This document shows, one piece after another, positions 53,095 to 64,000 of a stretch of 64,000 nt of DNA; position 1 is the stretch's first letter, and the number at the start of each line of letters is the position of its first letter. A program made the translations under genes and the position numbers. This stretch comes from Haemonchus contortus (Eukaryota; Nematoda; Chromadorea; Rhabditida; Trichostrongylidae): contig LS997564.1 of the NCBI GenBank assembly GCA_000469685.2, forward strand, positions 19,989,460 through 20,053,459, read 5' to 3'. The notes under the pieces were generated by a model, which worked only from the letters and a program-made list of their open reading frames with translations, ran no database searches and was not told where the DNA came from.

Positions 53095-53172
53095 CTTACC
53101 CAAGAAGTTGATGAATACTGGGCGGCTTTCCGATAGTGGTGATAATGCGTCACCTGCCACTACACCACCTAG
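53095..53172 (-). repeat. tRNA-derived SINE family A, truncated head
   Basis: On the minus strand AGGTGGTGTAGTGGCAGGTG matches the first 20 bases of the SINE head except about two. The body is missing. Found between the mariner relic and the cnd-1-like gene. Confidence 0.5.
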
Positions 53173-54885
53173 TAAATGTGGTGAATGTATCAGACTAAAT
53201 GAAGATAGTATTGGCACAAATGCATATTCATGCCGGACTTTTCGAAGCATCGTTATTGAAAACTGCCAGAAGCCGACGTTGTTCACTGAGAAATCAAGCT
53301 CCTTCAGGCAGGGAATACCAGAGACGTAAAAATTTGATTGCAAGCTGTTTCAGGTAACATCGTATTCTTGATAATCTTCCTTCATGAAGGACAGCCCGAG
53401 CATTACCCATATCTGCTCGGAAGCTACCATCACTGTTGACGACTTTGTAAGGGGGTAGAAATGATGACCCAATTACTGTAGGCCTGTAAAGTGAGTCTCA
53501 AGTAGGAATCCTGCCGCTTGGATGTCGCTGAATTGCGGTGTGTCGGAGAAAATTCCGTTCGATGGGGAAAAGTTCCCTCCAAAATGCACCTTTACAGCGT
53601 TACTGCGCAGTTTCGCGTGGTAGGCGAGTTAAGACTCAAACAAGAACGCCTATTGAGCGCTCATTTTGTGCCTATCAAACTATGTACTTGAGCTGATCTT
53701 AATTGCTATTGGAACAGCCACTATGGCCACCATTCTGGTCCAACTCCCTTTTCTGTACTTCATCGACTCCTAATTACTGCTGATTGATTCCGGCGCGTCT
53801 TTAGAGGTCTGGGAAACAGATGTCTACATAACTTTCACACGAGTTGTTTTTCCCATGCAATTTGCTCACTTTGCTCACTTATTCATTGTTTTCGTCAATT
53901 GCTGCCGAGATCCACTGAACCCGTTCAGGAGCCCTTAAAAGGATGCGACTATGACGTAATCGTCATTGTTCTGTAGCTGTCTGTAATGACTGTGACTCTA
54001 TGCATATATTGTAATAACCAGGCTTGACAACATGACAGCAAACGCGGAAGTTTTTGCTGTGGGTCATGTTTGAATACAGTATTCGTGAGCTTTTCATCTA
54101 TCTGTGATAAAGTTATTTGAAGTGAATCTTCCACAGAATCCGCACTAGACTTTCTTGCAACATTTCGACTTTTTAAGCGAAAACAATCAAGTAATCCTGT
54201 AATATTTGAAGCGAGATGTGCTGGTATTGCATACTCGTTCCATGTTGTACATCTGGGAATATTGTCCCACCCAAGTTAACGTTGAATACCCTCGCCGTCA
54301 AAAAACCCCTCCCATAATCCAAAGTTTTTCTTCTGATAAATGCTGCACATATGTGGCCCCGTGAAGAGTGATCCAGTTGGGAGGTCTCGCTGTGCCGCTA
54401 ATTAGAGGTTAACTAAGCCATATGCTTACTAGTTAAACGCACGCTCTCTCAGGAGGGCACGAAGCTTATGCATGGCACATACTTTCCCACACATCGTAAC
54501 AGACTCCATCGGTGTCGCGGCGGTCTGTGGGATCGATCGATTTTTATGTTTCAGATACATGGTACAGCAGTTGGCACCCTGCTCTTTTTTTATACTCTAA
54601 GATTAATTTGCATTATGCAATCAGCCTTTTACACAGGCTGACCGGCCAACTCTAGGTGATTTACTCTTTTGAACCATTTCAAGGATAGTTGGATCTCAGC
54701 AAGTGAAGGATAAGCCAGTATCTGCTGCCTTTTCAAGCGTTGACCCTTTCCGAGTGAACTCGTTTTTGAAACTATTCTGGTAAATATACAGTAAGTAAAT
54801 ATTATATAATATATGGTGTTATAATTTTGTTTATGACTATCTGTTTTCTTTCTGATTGGCGTACGGTAGGGGTATCAAAAATGAC

Positions 54886-54891
54886 TTTATT
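54886..54891 (-). terminator. poly(A) signal of the cnd-1-like gene
   Basis: AATAAA on the minus strand, about 76 nt beyond the stop codon at 54967, a normal distance for a short nematode 3' UTR. Confidence 0.6.
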
Positions 54892-54966
54892 AACGGAGAG
54901 GTCAATATCCATCACATCTATACCCGAGATAATTTGTTCAGTAAATAACAACTCAACGGCGATAAA

Positions 54967-55158
54967 TTATCTAAACTGGATGCTTGGACTGAAACCTGGG
55001 AATCGATAGTATGGGCCGCTGTTTTCAGAGTATGTATAAGCGGAGAAGCACTCGTCCATGTAAGGTGAATTTGGAGGGATGAAGTGCGGTTGCGTCTGGT
55101 AAGCGGCTTCCATACATGGTGGTGCAGAACCGCTGCCGAGTAGAAGACGTGGATGGAC
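54967..55158 (-). CDS. cnd-1: cnd-1-like exon 4: C-terminal tail
   Basis: 192 nt including the stop, acceptor catattcttcag, phase 0. It encodes [20 protein letters not shown], then [20 protein letters not shown], ending [13 protein letters not shown] Tyr/Pro/Ser-rich region, probably the transactivation part (inference). Confidence 0.88.
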   Translation of the reverse strand, partial: VHPRLLLGSGSAPPCMEAAYQTQPHFIPPNSPYMDECFSAYTYSENSGPYYRFPGFSPSIQFR

Positions 55159-56949
55159 CTGAAGAATATGTGAATTCAAATCTTCTATCAATCTTTTGAT
55201 AAGTTGTCTTTTTCTACTGGTCCATCACAACTATTTGACGTAGTCATTAGTCACGTCATCAAACTATAGTCAATCTTCATAATATTCGACGTGATCATCA
55301 CAAAATCGTTTGATTTCCTATGTTATACATATTCATTGGCGGAGGTGGTATAGTGGCAAGCAGTGCACTATCACACACGCATGGTCACGAATTCAAATCC
55401 GGGATTCATATCAATTCAAGACAAATCAAGCCTTGGATCCCTTTGGGATCAGTTAACTGGTGCCAGGCTCGTCTGGGAGGATAGAAGTACTGACTTGTAC
55501 ATCGGCTGGCCAGCGCTTAACTATTGTATGGGCCACGAACGCCCTCAATACGCTCTTGCAATTCTGAAGTGAAGTCGAATGTGGGACCCAACTCCCAGAC
55601 GGAATTAGATGTCGCCTAGAGAGTTTGTCCTTTATCTGCTTATTTACAAAACAGAAGAATAACTAAGCAATTCTCAGGTATCGACTATGTGGCTTATTAT
55701 TATACCCTCGTTAGTGATGTGTTTTAGCAGCTAGCATTACATGGACTCTCGCAGTGAATGCAAGGAATTTCGCAGCGTTCTTTTCCACAATGTATCTTCC
55801 TGACGATGTTCTCCATACTTATTTAATGTTATTTAGCCACAAATTCTTTTTTCTTATTGTCCTTAATGTTTGATTACCTGAAGAAGTGTTGCCAGCATGT
55901 TGGTTGTAGTTTGACTGAGTCCAATGGATAGCTGGTGTGCGTATTCGAGTGGAGACGGTGGTTGTCCGGTCTGGAGAATCCGTTGCAGCGCAAGGATGTA
56001 ATTTCTAGAATTTTTCAAATTGAGCACACTTCGTAGCTCAACGGACCTTTGTATATGTTGAAGAACCAAATTCGAACCCATTTTAGCACAATTTCAAACC
56101 ACTAGAGACTTTCGTTTGGGGTAAATGATTGTGGCACGACGCTTGCAATTGAGTGCAGGTACCGTTCGGGTTACAACAGTTTTACAGTCAAGGATATGCG
56201 CTATACTAGACAAACGGAGGCATTGGCCAACAATGACTACTCCAAGTTCTCTTCTTTCCTATGGCTCTAAGAACCAGCTCGGTTGTCAATTTATGAGTCG
56301 TCAGGAAAGGTAAAGAAGGCTTAGCACAAATTTTTGATTTTGGGACTCATTACTGATCAAAAGCATCGAAACAGGAGCCCATATTTAAGCTGTACAATGA
56401 CTCCAGAGACTCATGCAACCTATGACATAAGTAATTCTACGCATATGCTGAACCTGGGAGCACAGCCAGCTCTTTCTGGCCCAAGATGATTAGAAAGAAG
56501 GCCCACACTTTGGTCTGAGTCTGTGAGCAAGACTCTATCCACTGGCCACTCTATTATAGCGCTACTTCTACGTGCCAGTGATCCTCGGGGCTTTCTTCTT
56601 TTTGAGTTTTTAAAAAAAAGTAACTATCACGATAAGTTGGAAACATTAAAATTACCTGGCAAGTCGGAGGGTTTCGATTTTGCTCAGCTTCTGATGTTGT
56701 GCTGTGATCGGGATGTACTGAAAATTTATTTCAATCTTAAGGCTGAGTTCATCTTTCATCTGTATATAACATTTTCTAAAAGTTTGCGCATGGTGACAGA
56801 AATCGTAACTAGGCAAAGTAACTAATTACCTGTCTGAGCACATCCAGGGCATCGTTAAGGCCATGCATACGTTGCCGCTCGCGACCATTCGCCTTCAGGC
56901 GTCGTTGTTTCCTCTTAGAGCTGTCTTCGTTCAGCATTGTCATCGTCAT
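54967..56949 (-). CDS. cnd-1: cnd-1/NeuroD-type neurogenic bHLH transcription factor, four exons
   Basis: Exons on the minus strand: 56949-56830, 56717-56656, 56004-55878, 55158-54967. They total 501 nt (166 aa plus stop) with all phases agreeing. Residues 15-40 are the basic region and helix 1 ([25 protein letters not shown]). Residues 41-70 are the loop and helix 2 ([20 protein letters not shown], then [11 protein letters not shown]). The basic region N-G-R-E-R-x-R-M-H-x-L-N is diagnostic of the NeuroD/neurogenin group, which bind E-boxes as dimers with an E protein. The [20 protein letters not shown] segment after the bHLH and the Tyr/Pro-rich tail point to nematode cnd-1, which acts in early neuronal fate. 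The start is the most upstream of three in-frame ATGs; an in-frame TGA lies further upstream. Confidence 0.92.
55338..55625 (+). repeat. tRNA-derived SINE family A, copy between cnd-1-like exons
   Basis: Starts ggcggaggtggtatagtggc, with a B-box remnant (aattcaaatcc). The body includes cTCGTCTGGGAGGATagAAG, TTGTACATCGGcTGGCCA and GAAGTCGAATG. It lies in the last intron of the cnd-1-like gene, antisense to that gene. Confidence 0.85.
55878..56004 (-). CDS. cnd-1: cnd-1-like exon 3: end of helix 2 and family-specific segment
   Basis: 127 nt, acceptor aaaattctag, donor CTTCAG|gtaatc, phase 2 in and 0 out. It encodes [20 protein letters not shown] then [22 protein letters not shown]. Confidence 0.92.
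56656..56717 (-). CDS. cnd-1: cnd-1-like exon 2: loop and helix 2
   Basis: 62 nt, acceptor aaattttcag, donor GCCAG|gtaatt, phase 0 in and 2 out. It encodes [20 protein letters not shown] plus two bases of Arg. Too short for simple ORF calling, but it is essential: without it the bHLH domain is incomplete. Confidence 0.92.
56830..56949 (-). CDS. cnd-1: cnd-1-like exon 1: basic region and helix 1
   Basis: 120 nt from ATG at 56949 to CAGACAG|gtaatt, phase 0 out. It begins [15 protein letters not shown]. ATGs at 56943 and 56937 are also in frame. A TTTAG just upstream leaves open a further 5' exon. Confidence 0.9.
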
Positions 56950-57237
56950 CGTTCGAGCTAAACGTCGGTAGTTATTCTTTAGTATTCATAGAATTCAAAG
57001 AGGAATCGAGCAGGAGTCACATCAATAAACGAAATTGTGTATCGGAAGAAAAGAGGCCGTGATAATCGAGGAAGAAGGGCGACAGTTCTTGCAAGCTAGC
57101 GGTCAAAGCGAGGCCGTGGATTTCAATCCCTTGAAGAGTCGTCAGCTAACTTTGTTTGATCTGAGAACAGATCAGAATTCCGAAGCTATAAGGCTGTCCA
57201 TGGTAGGGAAGTGACCGTAGCCATCTCACACGCTTGC

Positions 57238-57245
57238 CTTTTATA
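57238..57245 (-). promoter_or_regulatory. TATA box, probable cnd-1 promoter
   Basis: TATAAAAG followed by GC on the minus strand, about 290 bp upstream of the cnd-1-like ATG. A GC/CACCC-type box (GGGCGTGG at 57258-57265) lies just upstream of it, the right order for a core promoter. No experimental start site is implied. Confidence 0.5.
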
Positions 57246-57269
57246 GGGTGAGCTTGACCACGCCCCGAC

Positions 57270-60200
57270 ACGTCCAAATAGGGTTCGGTAGGAGACTGTA
57301 AACGCGCGTGGGCAGTAATCCTTTTCGCCACTGTACACCGGTATGGCATGGTGCAGTTCCTTAATGATTTAACCAGACCAATTCATCGAAAATCTATCTG
57401 AACTTTTGAAAAGATGTGAGTGTCGTACTGGATAAGGGAATCCCTTCGATTGAGTAACCATTTATAAACTTTTCTGCTGAGGTCTGGATCCAACACCTCA
57501 CGGACAGAAGATAAATTCAAAGTAAGTGGCCGGATTATATTACACTGATATATATTCTCATCTAGATTTGTCTAGTTTTTGAATCTTTTTCCTTGCTGGT
57601 CCTCTGAAGTATACGGTGCACTGGAAAAGTCAGCCTATGGGTAAACAGTATCATCCAACACCCGACTGGTTAAAAATAAGTAAAAAGAAGGCTTATTCCG
57701 GCTATTGAATGGGATCGCTTCTGCTGTGACGAAGTTCTGTTAGGAGTCTCATTAGTCCTTATCTATGCTCATGGCAATTATGGAGGTTCAATTTGGTGAG
57801 AAATTCGATCTGCAAGAGGGTGAACCTGTCTGCCCAGCCAAAGACCTGCCGATAACCCTATTCCCTCGAATAGGTACGAACAATGTACACCCTCACACTC
57901 TTCGAGCTCCTCCCCTTCAATTTCTTTGTTATTTCTCTTTCAGGAATCTGAATCAGAGCAACCTCGACCTCTACTGTAGTTCCAAAAACATAGAGCTGGT
58001 AATGGCTGCTATTCAACTGGAGACAGTATTCGTGGGAGGATCATAGTGGTTATTTTCGAATATTGGTTTCAGTGTATGGTTAACGGATCAAACATATGGC
58101 GCTATAGTGGTGTCTAATCACTTCGTTGGTGGCAGCAGATTGGTAGGAGCTAACTGGACCACCAAATAATTGTGCTAATGAATCGAGTCAAAAAGAGATG
58201 AAACGTTCTGCTTTGGTTTCGTACTCCAACCTACGCTAGTGAAGTTTTGGGCTTATTAAATGCGCATCCCAGCCCTTACGGTGTTATTTCACCTGGCTTT
58301 AAGAGACCCACCGTTTGGGGACAGATTACGAGTGATGGATGGAAGTGGAAAGTAGAGTTCATAAAAAGTAGGGAACTCTTCTGAAAGCTATTTCCTTCTG
58401 AAGACTTGTCCCCTCGTGAAGACAAGGTGGATCTTTTCTGGAAGTGTGCTGGCAACTATAACAAAACTCTGTTTCTATTCTTAGTTTTGGACCGCTAGTG
58501 GCATATGGTGGAATAGAATGTGTCAAGGGTTTGATGTATGTGATTTGGATAGATTCTCTCTGGTAGTAATAAGTGTGCTGACCGCGATCAAAGACGCCGA
58601 TCGATTTACATTCGATGAATGCGACTAATCAGATTCAGTGCCATGCGAGTGTCTTAACTGAATAGGAGGCGTGCGCGGTAGAGCTGTGTGTCTTTGGCTG
58701 GCCAGCGGGAGGATTTACAGAAAGGATTTATGGTTGACGTCTTGACCATCCCGACGACACTGTTAAGACTGCCGACAGAATACGCTCAGGACACGGCACT
58801 GGCTTAGTGGATTAGTTGGTGACATGCTTGTATTGGTAATATCTTGGTCGAAAAGATCTACTGCCCAGAAATAGACAATAATTTGGACATCATCAAAGCT
58901 CGTCAGAAATAAATAATTCTGATAGTACTGTTTTCCAAGTGTAACTAAAAGTCTTGGGAACCTGCATCTGTTTTTTCGGTTCGCCCTACCACCCAGAGCG
59001 GCTCACAAGGATATTCAGGCCTACTTCTTGTATTCAAGCAAAACTTCGTCGTGAAAGTGTCTAGAAGTTTTCTTATTTACTTTTAGTGGCTCTATAGACT
59101 CTATATGTCCGAGTAAAAGCTTGGAACATTGAAAAAACGGACTTTTGTAATCAGCACCGGTTCCACAGCGATAATTTTCTACAGCCTGACACGATTTTTC
59201 TGTTTTTTATGGAATTTCAACCTTAGAGCTTGGAAGTCTGAATCAGAGCAACCTTATGATCAGGATCTTCTCTTTGAAGTCCTGAAGTTATCTCATGTAG
59301 GTGAAATCTCCATATTTTAAATAAGCTCTGGATGCGAAGTGATATTGCATCCTAAATTAGTGGCTGGTTGTTTAGATAGCAGCGAAAGAGTTCAGAGATA
59401 GGTTGCACCCATTTCATCTGGGCTGTTCAGTCATGTTGGAGACCTCTTCGAGTTGATCGTCTGAATCTGCTCTTCTAGAGCTTAGCTCTCAGACAGTTAC
59501 CAAAGTCATACGGTAGAGGCGGCGATGCGCAAGCGCATGCTGAGCTGGTGGCACCTTATTGCGTCGATTGCGTCAGCAGGTGTTTGTTTTACGCCGCTAA
59601 TGAAAAGGTTTTGAATGGGATTAGGATCATCCATTACAAAAGCGTACCGACAATGAGGTCACGTAGGCTGGTTGGCTTTCATAAGCCGGAAGTGTGTTCG
59701 AAAAGTGGCATGGAGGGTGAAGACCCTGGGAGGTATGCAGACAGTTCAATTGTGGAAATGCTTATCATGGCAATTTTTGTCAGGTTACATAATATTCCTG
59801 GTTCCGTCCAAGCGCTATGTCGTTCCACTATAGTGGGTGTCGTGAAGTCCTGTTGTCGACTGAATTTAGAGGAAACGGAACTTTTGGCTAGATAGGTAGC
59901 TCGCACCTTGGCGTAAAATTGGTGGACCCTTAGTTGGATTACGATTCTTCTTTTCCTACCCTTGTCTGGGTTTCTCAATCCTACCCTCGATCATTCCCAA
60001 GTTCAACTTCACCTCGTATTATTCTTGAAAATTGAGGGTTTCAAAGAAAGGGAGCTTCAAAAAGTGATAAGTTAGGATTCACAGCCCAATAGCAGTGGTT
60101 TGAACCACTCATAGTCAAGGTTAGAGTGTATAAGTGGCGATTACTGTAACAGTGGTTATGTAAGTGCGAAAAGATTTTGGTGAAAAGCAGGTCGAGTGGA

Positions 60201-61730
60201 TAAAAGCAGTAGATTTGTCTGAAGTCAAGAGCCCACGCCATTTACACAGTCATTTCGTCACGATGGCACTTCAGCCATGCATTTAGTTGTTAATTGTCGA
60301 TTTTGGTCTCTTAAAAAGCATCTGCCAGCGATGATTCTTCCGGTGTAGTACCGTACTCTGCAAGATTACTAGCAATAGGGTTGAGTATTACGCACTCCTG
60401 TAGGGCACCTCATTCTTATTCTCGTAATTCAAGGGCCATTTCTTCTTTGTTGTCGAGAAGCATACAAACCCAGATTCGCAATTTGACTGGCTGAGAGAAG
60501 AAAATATGGTATATTTTTACTTTTATCCAGTTTTTGTCTCTCTATGACTTTCACCTTACTCATTCTTCCCACTGTTGAAAAGTTATCACATTTTGAGTAT
60601 TAGGAAAGTAGCGGATATATTCTGTGCTTATGAGAAGCCCAGCAAAGATGTATAACCCTTTACTTGCCATGTTTTGGTCTTGTTCTCATCGTCATTGCGT
60701 TGGATATAGAGAAGAAGATTCTCTTTTTGAAGAATAAAATGTCGATTGACGTGCCTGGGAACGCCATTTCACATGTACACAGTCGCTCGAAACTGTCTTT
60801 GACAACAAGGAAGAGGTTTGAGGAATCTGTGGGTAGAAAACCACTTTGAACAGATGTCGAGTTGGTCCTGTATCCATTCAAAATCGCGTTTTGAATGTGT
60901 ACTTGGTCCACGTACTACATCTACCTAACGTACAAGTCATTGGCTTCATCCTCTCACATACAAGCCTTATTTATATAGTTGATATTAGTTGACCGAGCAG
61001 GAGAAGGGGGGGGGGGGGGGAGAGAATTAAAGATTTGGATGACCTGGGCACGCATGGATACGGGATTATACCCCCAAACCAATGTGTGATACATAGTAGG
61101 CTTCACTTGCCACCACATAACCTGTCAAAATACCTAGCTTGTTGAAAGAAAGTCGCAAGTAACCTGCTGCACATTCGAGTTCACCCACAAGTTTGAATAG
61201 GAGTTAACTGGACGACTCTCTTTCAACGTCGACCGCTCCTGTTTCGTAGATTTCTCTCAACTCAATTTCCATCCATTATTGTTGTAAAAAAGAAACTCAG
61301 CCACTCAAAAGCGGTGGTTTTGGAGCGAGGTTTGTTGGTTTCATGGTTGCAATTATAATCGATGATCCAACAAAGACTGATTAATTACTAGAGGACATTC
61401 AATCAGGAAGAACACCTGGATCTATTCGCACACCCAGCAACGTTTATACAGACCAGCAACGATTTCTTTCGAACGTACAAGGTCCTCACCTCGCAATCCT
61501 TCCGGGTCGGTTTTTGTCGCATAACTTCACGCATTCACATGGAAAAAAATTGAAAATGGAGCGAGTGCTTTTAACGATGTTCGATAATTTCTTTGAATAT
61601 ACCAGTTTAGAGCAGATTTGTATGGGTTAAGAAACACTCGATAGGAATAACGCAAACTCCATTCTTTTACATATACGACTTCAAATATGATCCCATTTGT
61701 AGAGAGCTCACTTATCAACTTGACCCTGAG
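57270..61730. other. no gene recognised
   Basis: Upstream flank of the cnd-1-like gene. Short unrecognised open frames only. An 18-bp sequence, TCTGAATCAGAGCAACCT, occurs at 57947-57964 and again at 59237-59254, each near AG dinucleotides, but no exon could be supported. The flank could hold cnd-1 regulatory sites that cannot be picked out by eye. Confidence 0.4.
61006..61020 (+). repeat. poly-G tract
   Basis: Fifteen consecutive G after a GAGAA leader; the second long G run in the window. Confidence 0.9.
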
Positions 61731-62010
61731 GAAGATGGAGATGGCGTAGTGGCAGGACGAGCACTAGAACATGCATAATCGGTAAATGGAGTTCCAGAAC
61801 TTCACTCGCCTAGGCCTACCAAGCTTGCAATCCTTCCATGGCCGGTTAGTCGGTAAAAAGCTCACCTAGGAAAGTAAAAGCACTGGCTTGCAAATTAGCT
61901 CGTAATAGTTGTATATGTCACCTAAGCATTTAGAATGCAACTACGATTCTCAATGGAAGGCGAATGCCGGGACACACTGCAAGTACAGTATCGATCAAGT
62001 GGAAGGACTT
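61731..62010 (+). repeat. tRNA-derived SINE family A, diverged copy
   Basis: Head gatggagatggcgtagtggc, B box decayed (ggagttccagaac). The body still has cgcctaggcctacc, aaagcactggcttg, ctacgattctcaatggaagg and cgaatgccgg. Oldest-looking copy of the family here. Confidence 0.75.
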
Positions 62011-64000
62011 CATCCCTATGAATTCGGACGAAGGCTGAACAAACTAAAACACCCTTGAACTCTCGGGGTACTCTCACAAAGTGAAACTGTCGTTAAGGAA
62101 ATGCCATTTATTCCCCTATTACGTCATACCTATCGACAGGTCAGCGCCTTTTCCTTTCCCCCAAAATACCGTAATTCTTCAGTCACCAGCTTTTTCTGGT
62201 CGCAAATCAACAGTAGCACGCCGTGTCAGTTTATTCAAAATATTGAATCTTTGCTCGGACGATGGCATCACACCAATCCGCTCCCGGCCGGGCGGTTTCC
62301 CCAAAGGCGGCCACATCCCGCAGAGGCGTGAAATCCGTGCTGATGATTGAGTGATGACGGCCTAACGGGCGGCTACGGTAATGCGAATGGCTTTTAAATG
62401 GACGCCGACTAGCTACCCATCGCTCATGAAATTGCCTGCTATTTTGACGTCGAGCAAGTGCAAACGTCTATTTTTGGAGGCTGAGGAATTCTTCGCACTT
62501 TTCACATTGCGAGGGAACCTTCTTTCTGCGCAGGAATGATAGTGACTGTTCTGATTTTTAGTTATGAATTTTGCTTTCGAATTTCTGGGAGTTGATCCAA
62601 ATGGCCTGTGTATTCAGGCACTATGAGACACAAATAAGAAACTTCTACCACTTTCAGGTCCCTACAGACGAAGGTTAGGTAGAAAAGTCGATCAAATAAA
62701 GCGCTTTTCCCTAAAATATCTGTCCGGCAAAGCAGTGGAAGATATTGTATTTCTATATTTTATATTTTGTTCTTTCATTTTATTAAATTTTATTTCACTC
62801 ACTCGGTGTTCGTTTCGACCGAGATATTGTTCAGTCAGGGGGCCTAAGTGACCTGTTTCTCAACAACCCTGCTAATTCGGCCTCGTTTTGTCTCGAACAA
62901 AAGTGCAGAACCTCACAGGGAGTTAACTTGCTCTCAACTATCTACGGGTCCTTCACGGTATGGTCTTACGCGTGTTCATAAGCTAACCTTCAGCTTGACC
63001 AGTCGGTTTTTAGGATCTGATTAGATGAGCGAATGAATTATCCGAATACAGTTGCTTGTCTTCAGTGTTCTATGTTTGGCCTGCGTTGATATCCCCTTAC
63101 TGAACTGACCTACACTAAAAATGGGGAGCCGAGTTCTCACAACTAAGAAAGAGATATCTAGAGAACAAGCAAAGTCGATTGTAAGCGATCAGAAGCTGTT
63201 TTCAAAACCCCCACTCCTCCTGGAATCACTTGGGCAATGTCCGATCTGAAACAATCAACAGTTTTGGGAATCTGCCTAATTCTGAAGGGCAAAGCGATCT
63301 GGTTCCTTCCCCTGAATCCACTCTTCCAGTCACATGAGAGCCGCCGGCTCCCTAATCGCTCTTTCCGTTTATCCAAGGGGACTTCGCCGCTGATGCTTCG
63401 GCTAGCAGCGACTGAACATCTGGACGCAATATGTGCTCGGCTGTAAAAGAAACGATCCACGATAAATTGCTTCTCACGGATTATGACTTTCGATGACTTG
63501 CTAGAGCCGGCCGTATCACGAAAATAACTCGGCTGAAGAATGTGTAGCTGTCTTGTTAAACTCATTTACGTCAAACCCCTCTTCCAAATCAAATAAATCA
63601 CGGGTGAGAAATGTGTTTGAAAAGAAATTGTTGACTGTGCTGTGCCAGTCAGTACGGCACTAGACCACTTCAGTCAAATGAATTTCTGTTTGAATCCTTT
63701 CCCAAGGATCGATCAAGAAGAGGTGCTGTAAAGTCTGCGAAGGCCTGGGTTCTAATCGGTGGATCAACTTCCTTTAAAATTTTCTTCACCCACACCGCGA
63801 TTCAGAAGTAAATCTAGCAAGCAGACTTCATCGATACTGGTACGAGGCTAGCGCGATTATCCCGAGATTTGGAGGGGACGTTTATTTGCCGCACTTGAGC
63901 ATGTCCACTCGGAATAATCGTTGAATCTCTGGAGAGCTGGGGGATACTCTTAGGACTCGATGAATCCTCAAAGGCGAATCAAGATGTCATTCTTAGGGGA
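62011..64000. other. no gene recognised
   Basis: A GC-rich patch at 62270-62390 and a 135-codon minus-strand open frame at 63158-63565 show no recognisable domain or good splice sites. They may be repeat remnants. Confidence 0.35.

Overview
The window looks like nuclear DNA of a nematode, most likely a clade V strongylid (hookworm/strongyle type). The reasons are: introns ending in TTTTCAG/TTTCAG with GTAAG/GTGAG donors; small exons of 43-201 nt separated by introns that are often several kb long; a neurogenic bHLH gene matching nematode cnd-1; and a nematode-type repeat load (tRNA-derived SINEs, a MULE DNA transposon relic, an RTE-type relic, a Tc1/mariner relic, a Penelope-like retroelement). 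There are no operons, CRISPR arrays or other prokaryotic features.

Layout. (1) About 1.9-36.4 kb, plus strand: one long gene. I could join 18 exons in consistent phase into at least 608 codons plus a stop. The protein has a disordered Pro/Lys/Ser/Thr-rich N-terminal half and a coiled-coil C-terminal half resembling the MTUS/ATIP family of microtubule-associated proteins. The start is not seen and may lie upstream of the window. Its introns hold an RTE-like relic (8.0-8.7 kb), a duplicated GC-rich repeat (9.46 and 10.38 kb), SINEs (13.8, 22.0-22.3, 19.1, 31.8 kb) and a near-perfect hairpin (19.3 kb). (2) 37.0-37.6 kb: a GC-rich block with a 183-codon antisense ORF, probably a repeat. (3) 38.3-42.1 kb, minus strand: a complete, apparently young Penelope-like element. 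It has an uninterrupted 900-aa RT + GIY-YIG ORF, two 784-bp direct repeats (pLTRs) with three differences seen, a 14-bp target duplication, and a hammerhead-ribozyme-like motif in each pLTR. (4) 43.8-48.0 kb, minus strand: a decayed, once intron-containing MULE transposase gene with an LTR-like element (45.80-46.29 kb) inside it. (5) 49.5-49.9 kb, minus strand: a Tc1/mariner relic. (6) 53-57.3 kb, minus strand: a compact four-exon cnd-1/NeuroD-type gene with a TATA box and a poly(A) signal, next to SINE copies at 53.1 and 55.3 kb. (7) 57.3-64 kb: no convincing gene, one more SINE at 61.7 kb.

The two host genes are independent of each other: a presumed cytoskeletal coiled-coil protein and a neuronal-lineage transcription factor on opposite strands. 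Everything between them is mobile DNA. The most interesting item is the Penelope-like element with its paired hammerhead-like motifs. Splice calls were made by eye from phase continuity and splice-site sequence. Family names are from recognition of motifs, not from database searches.
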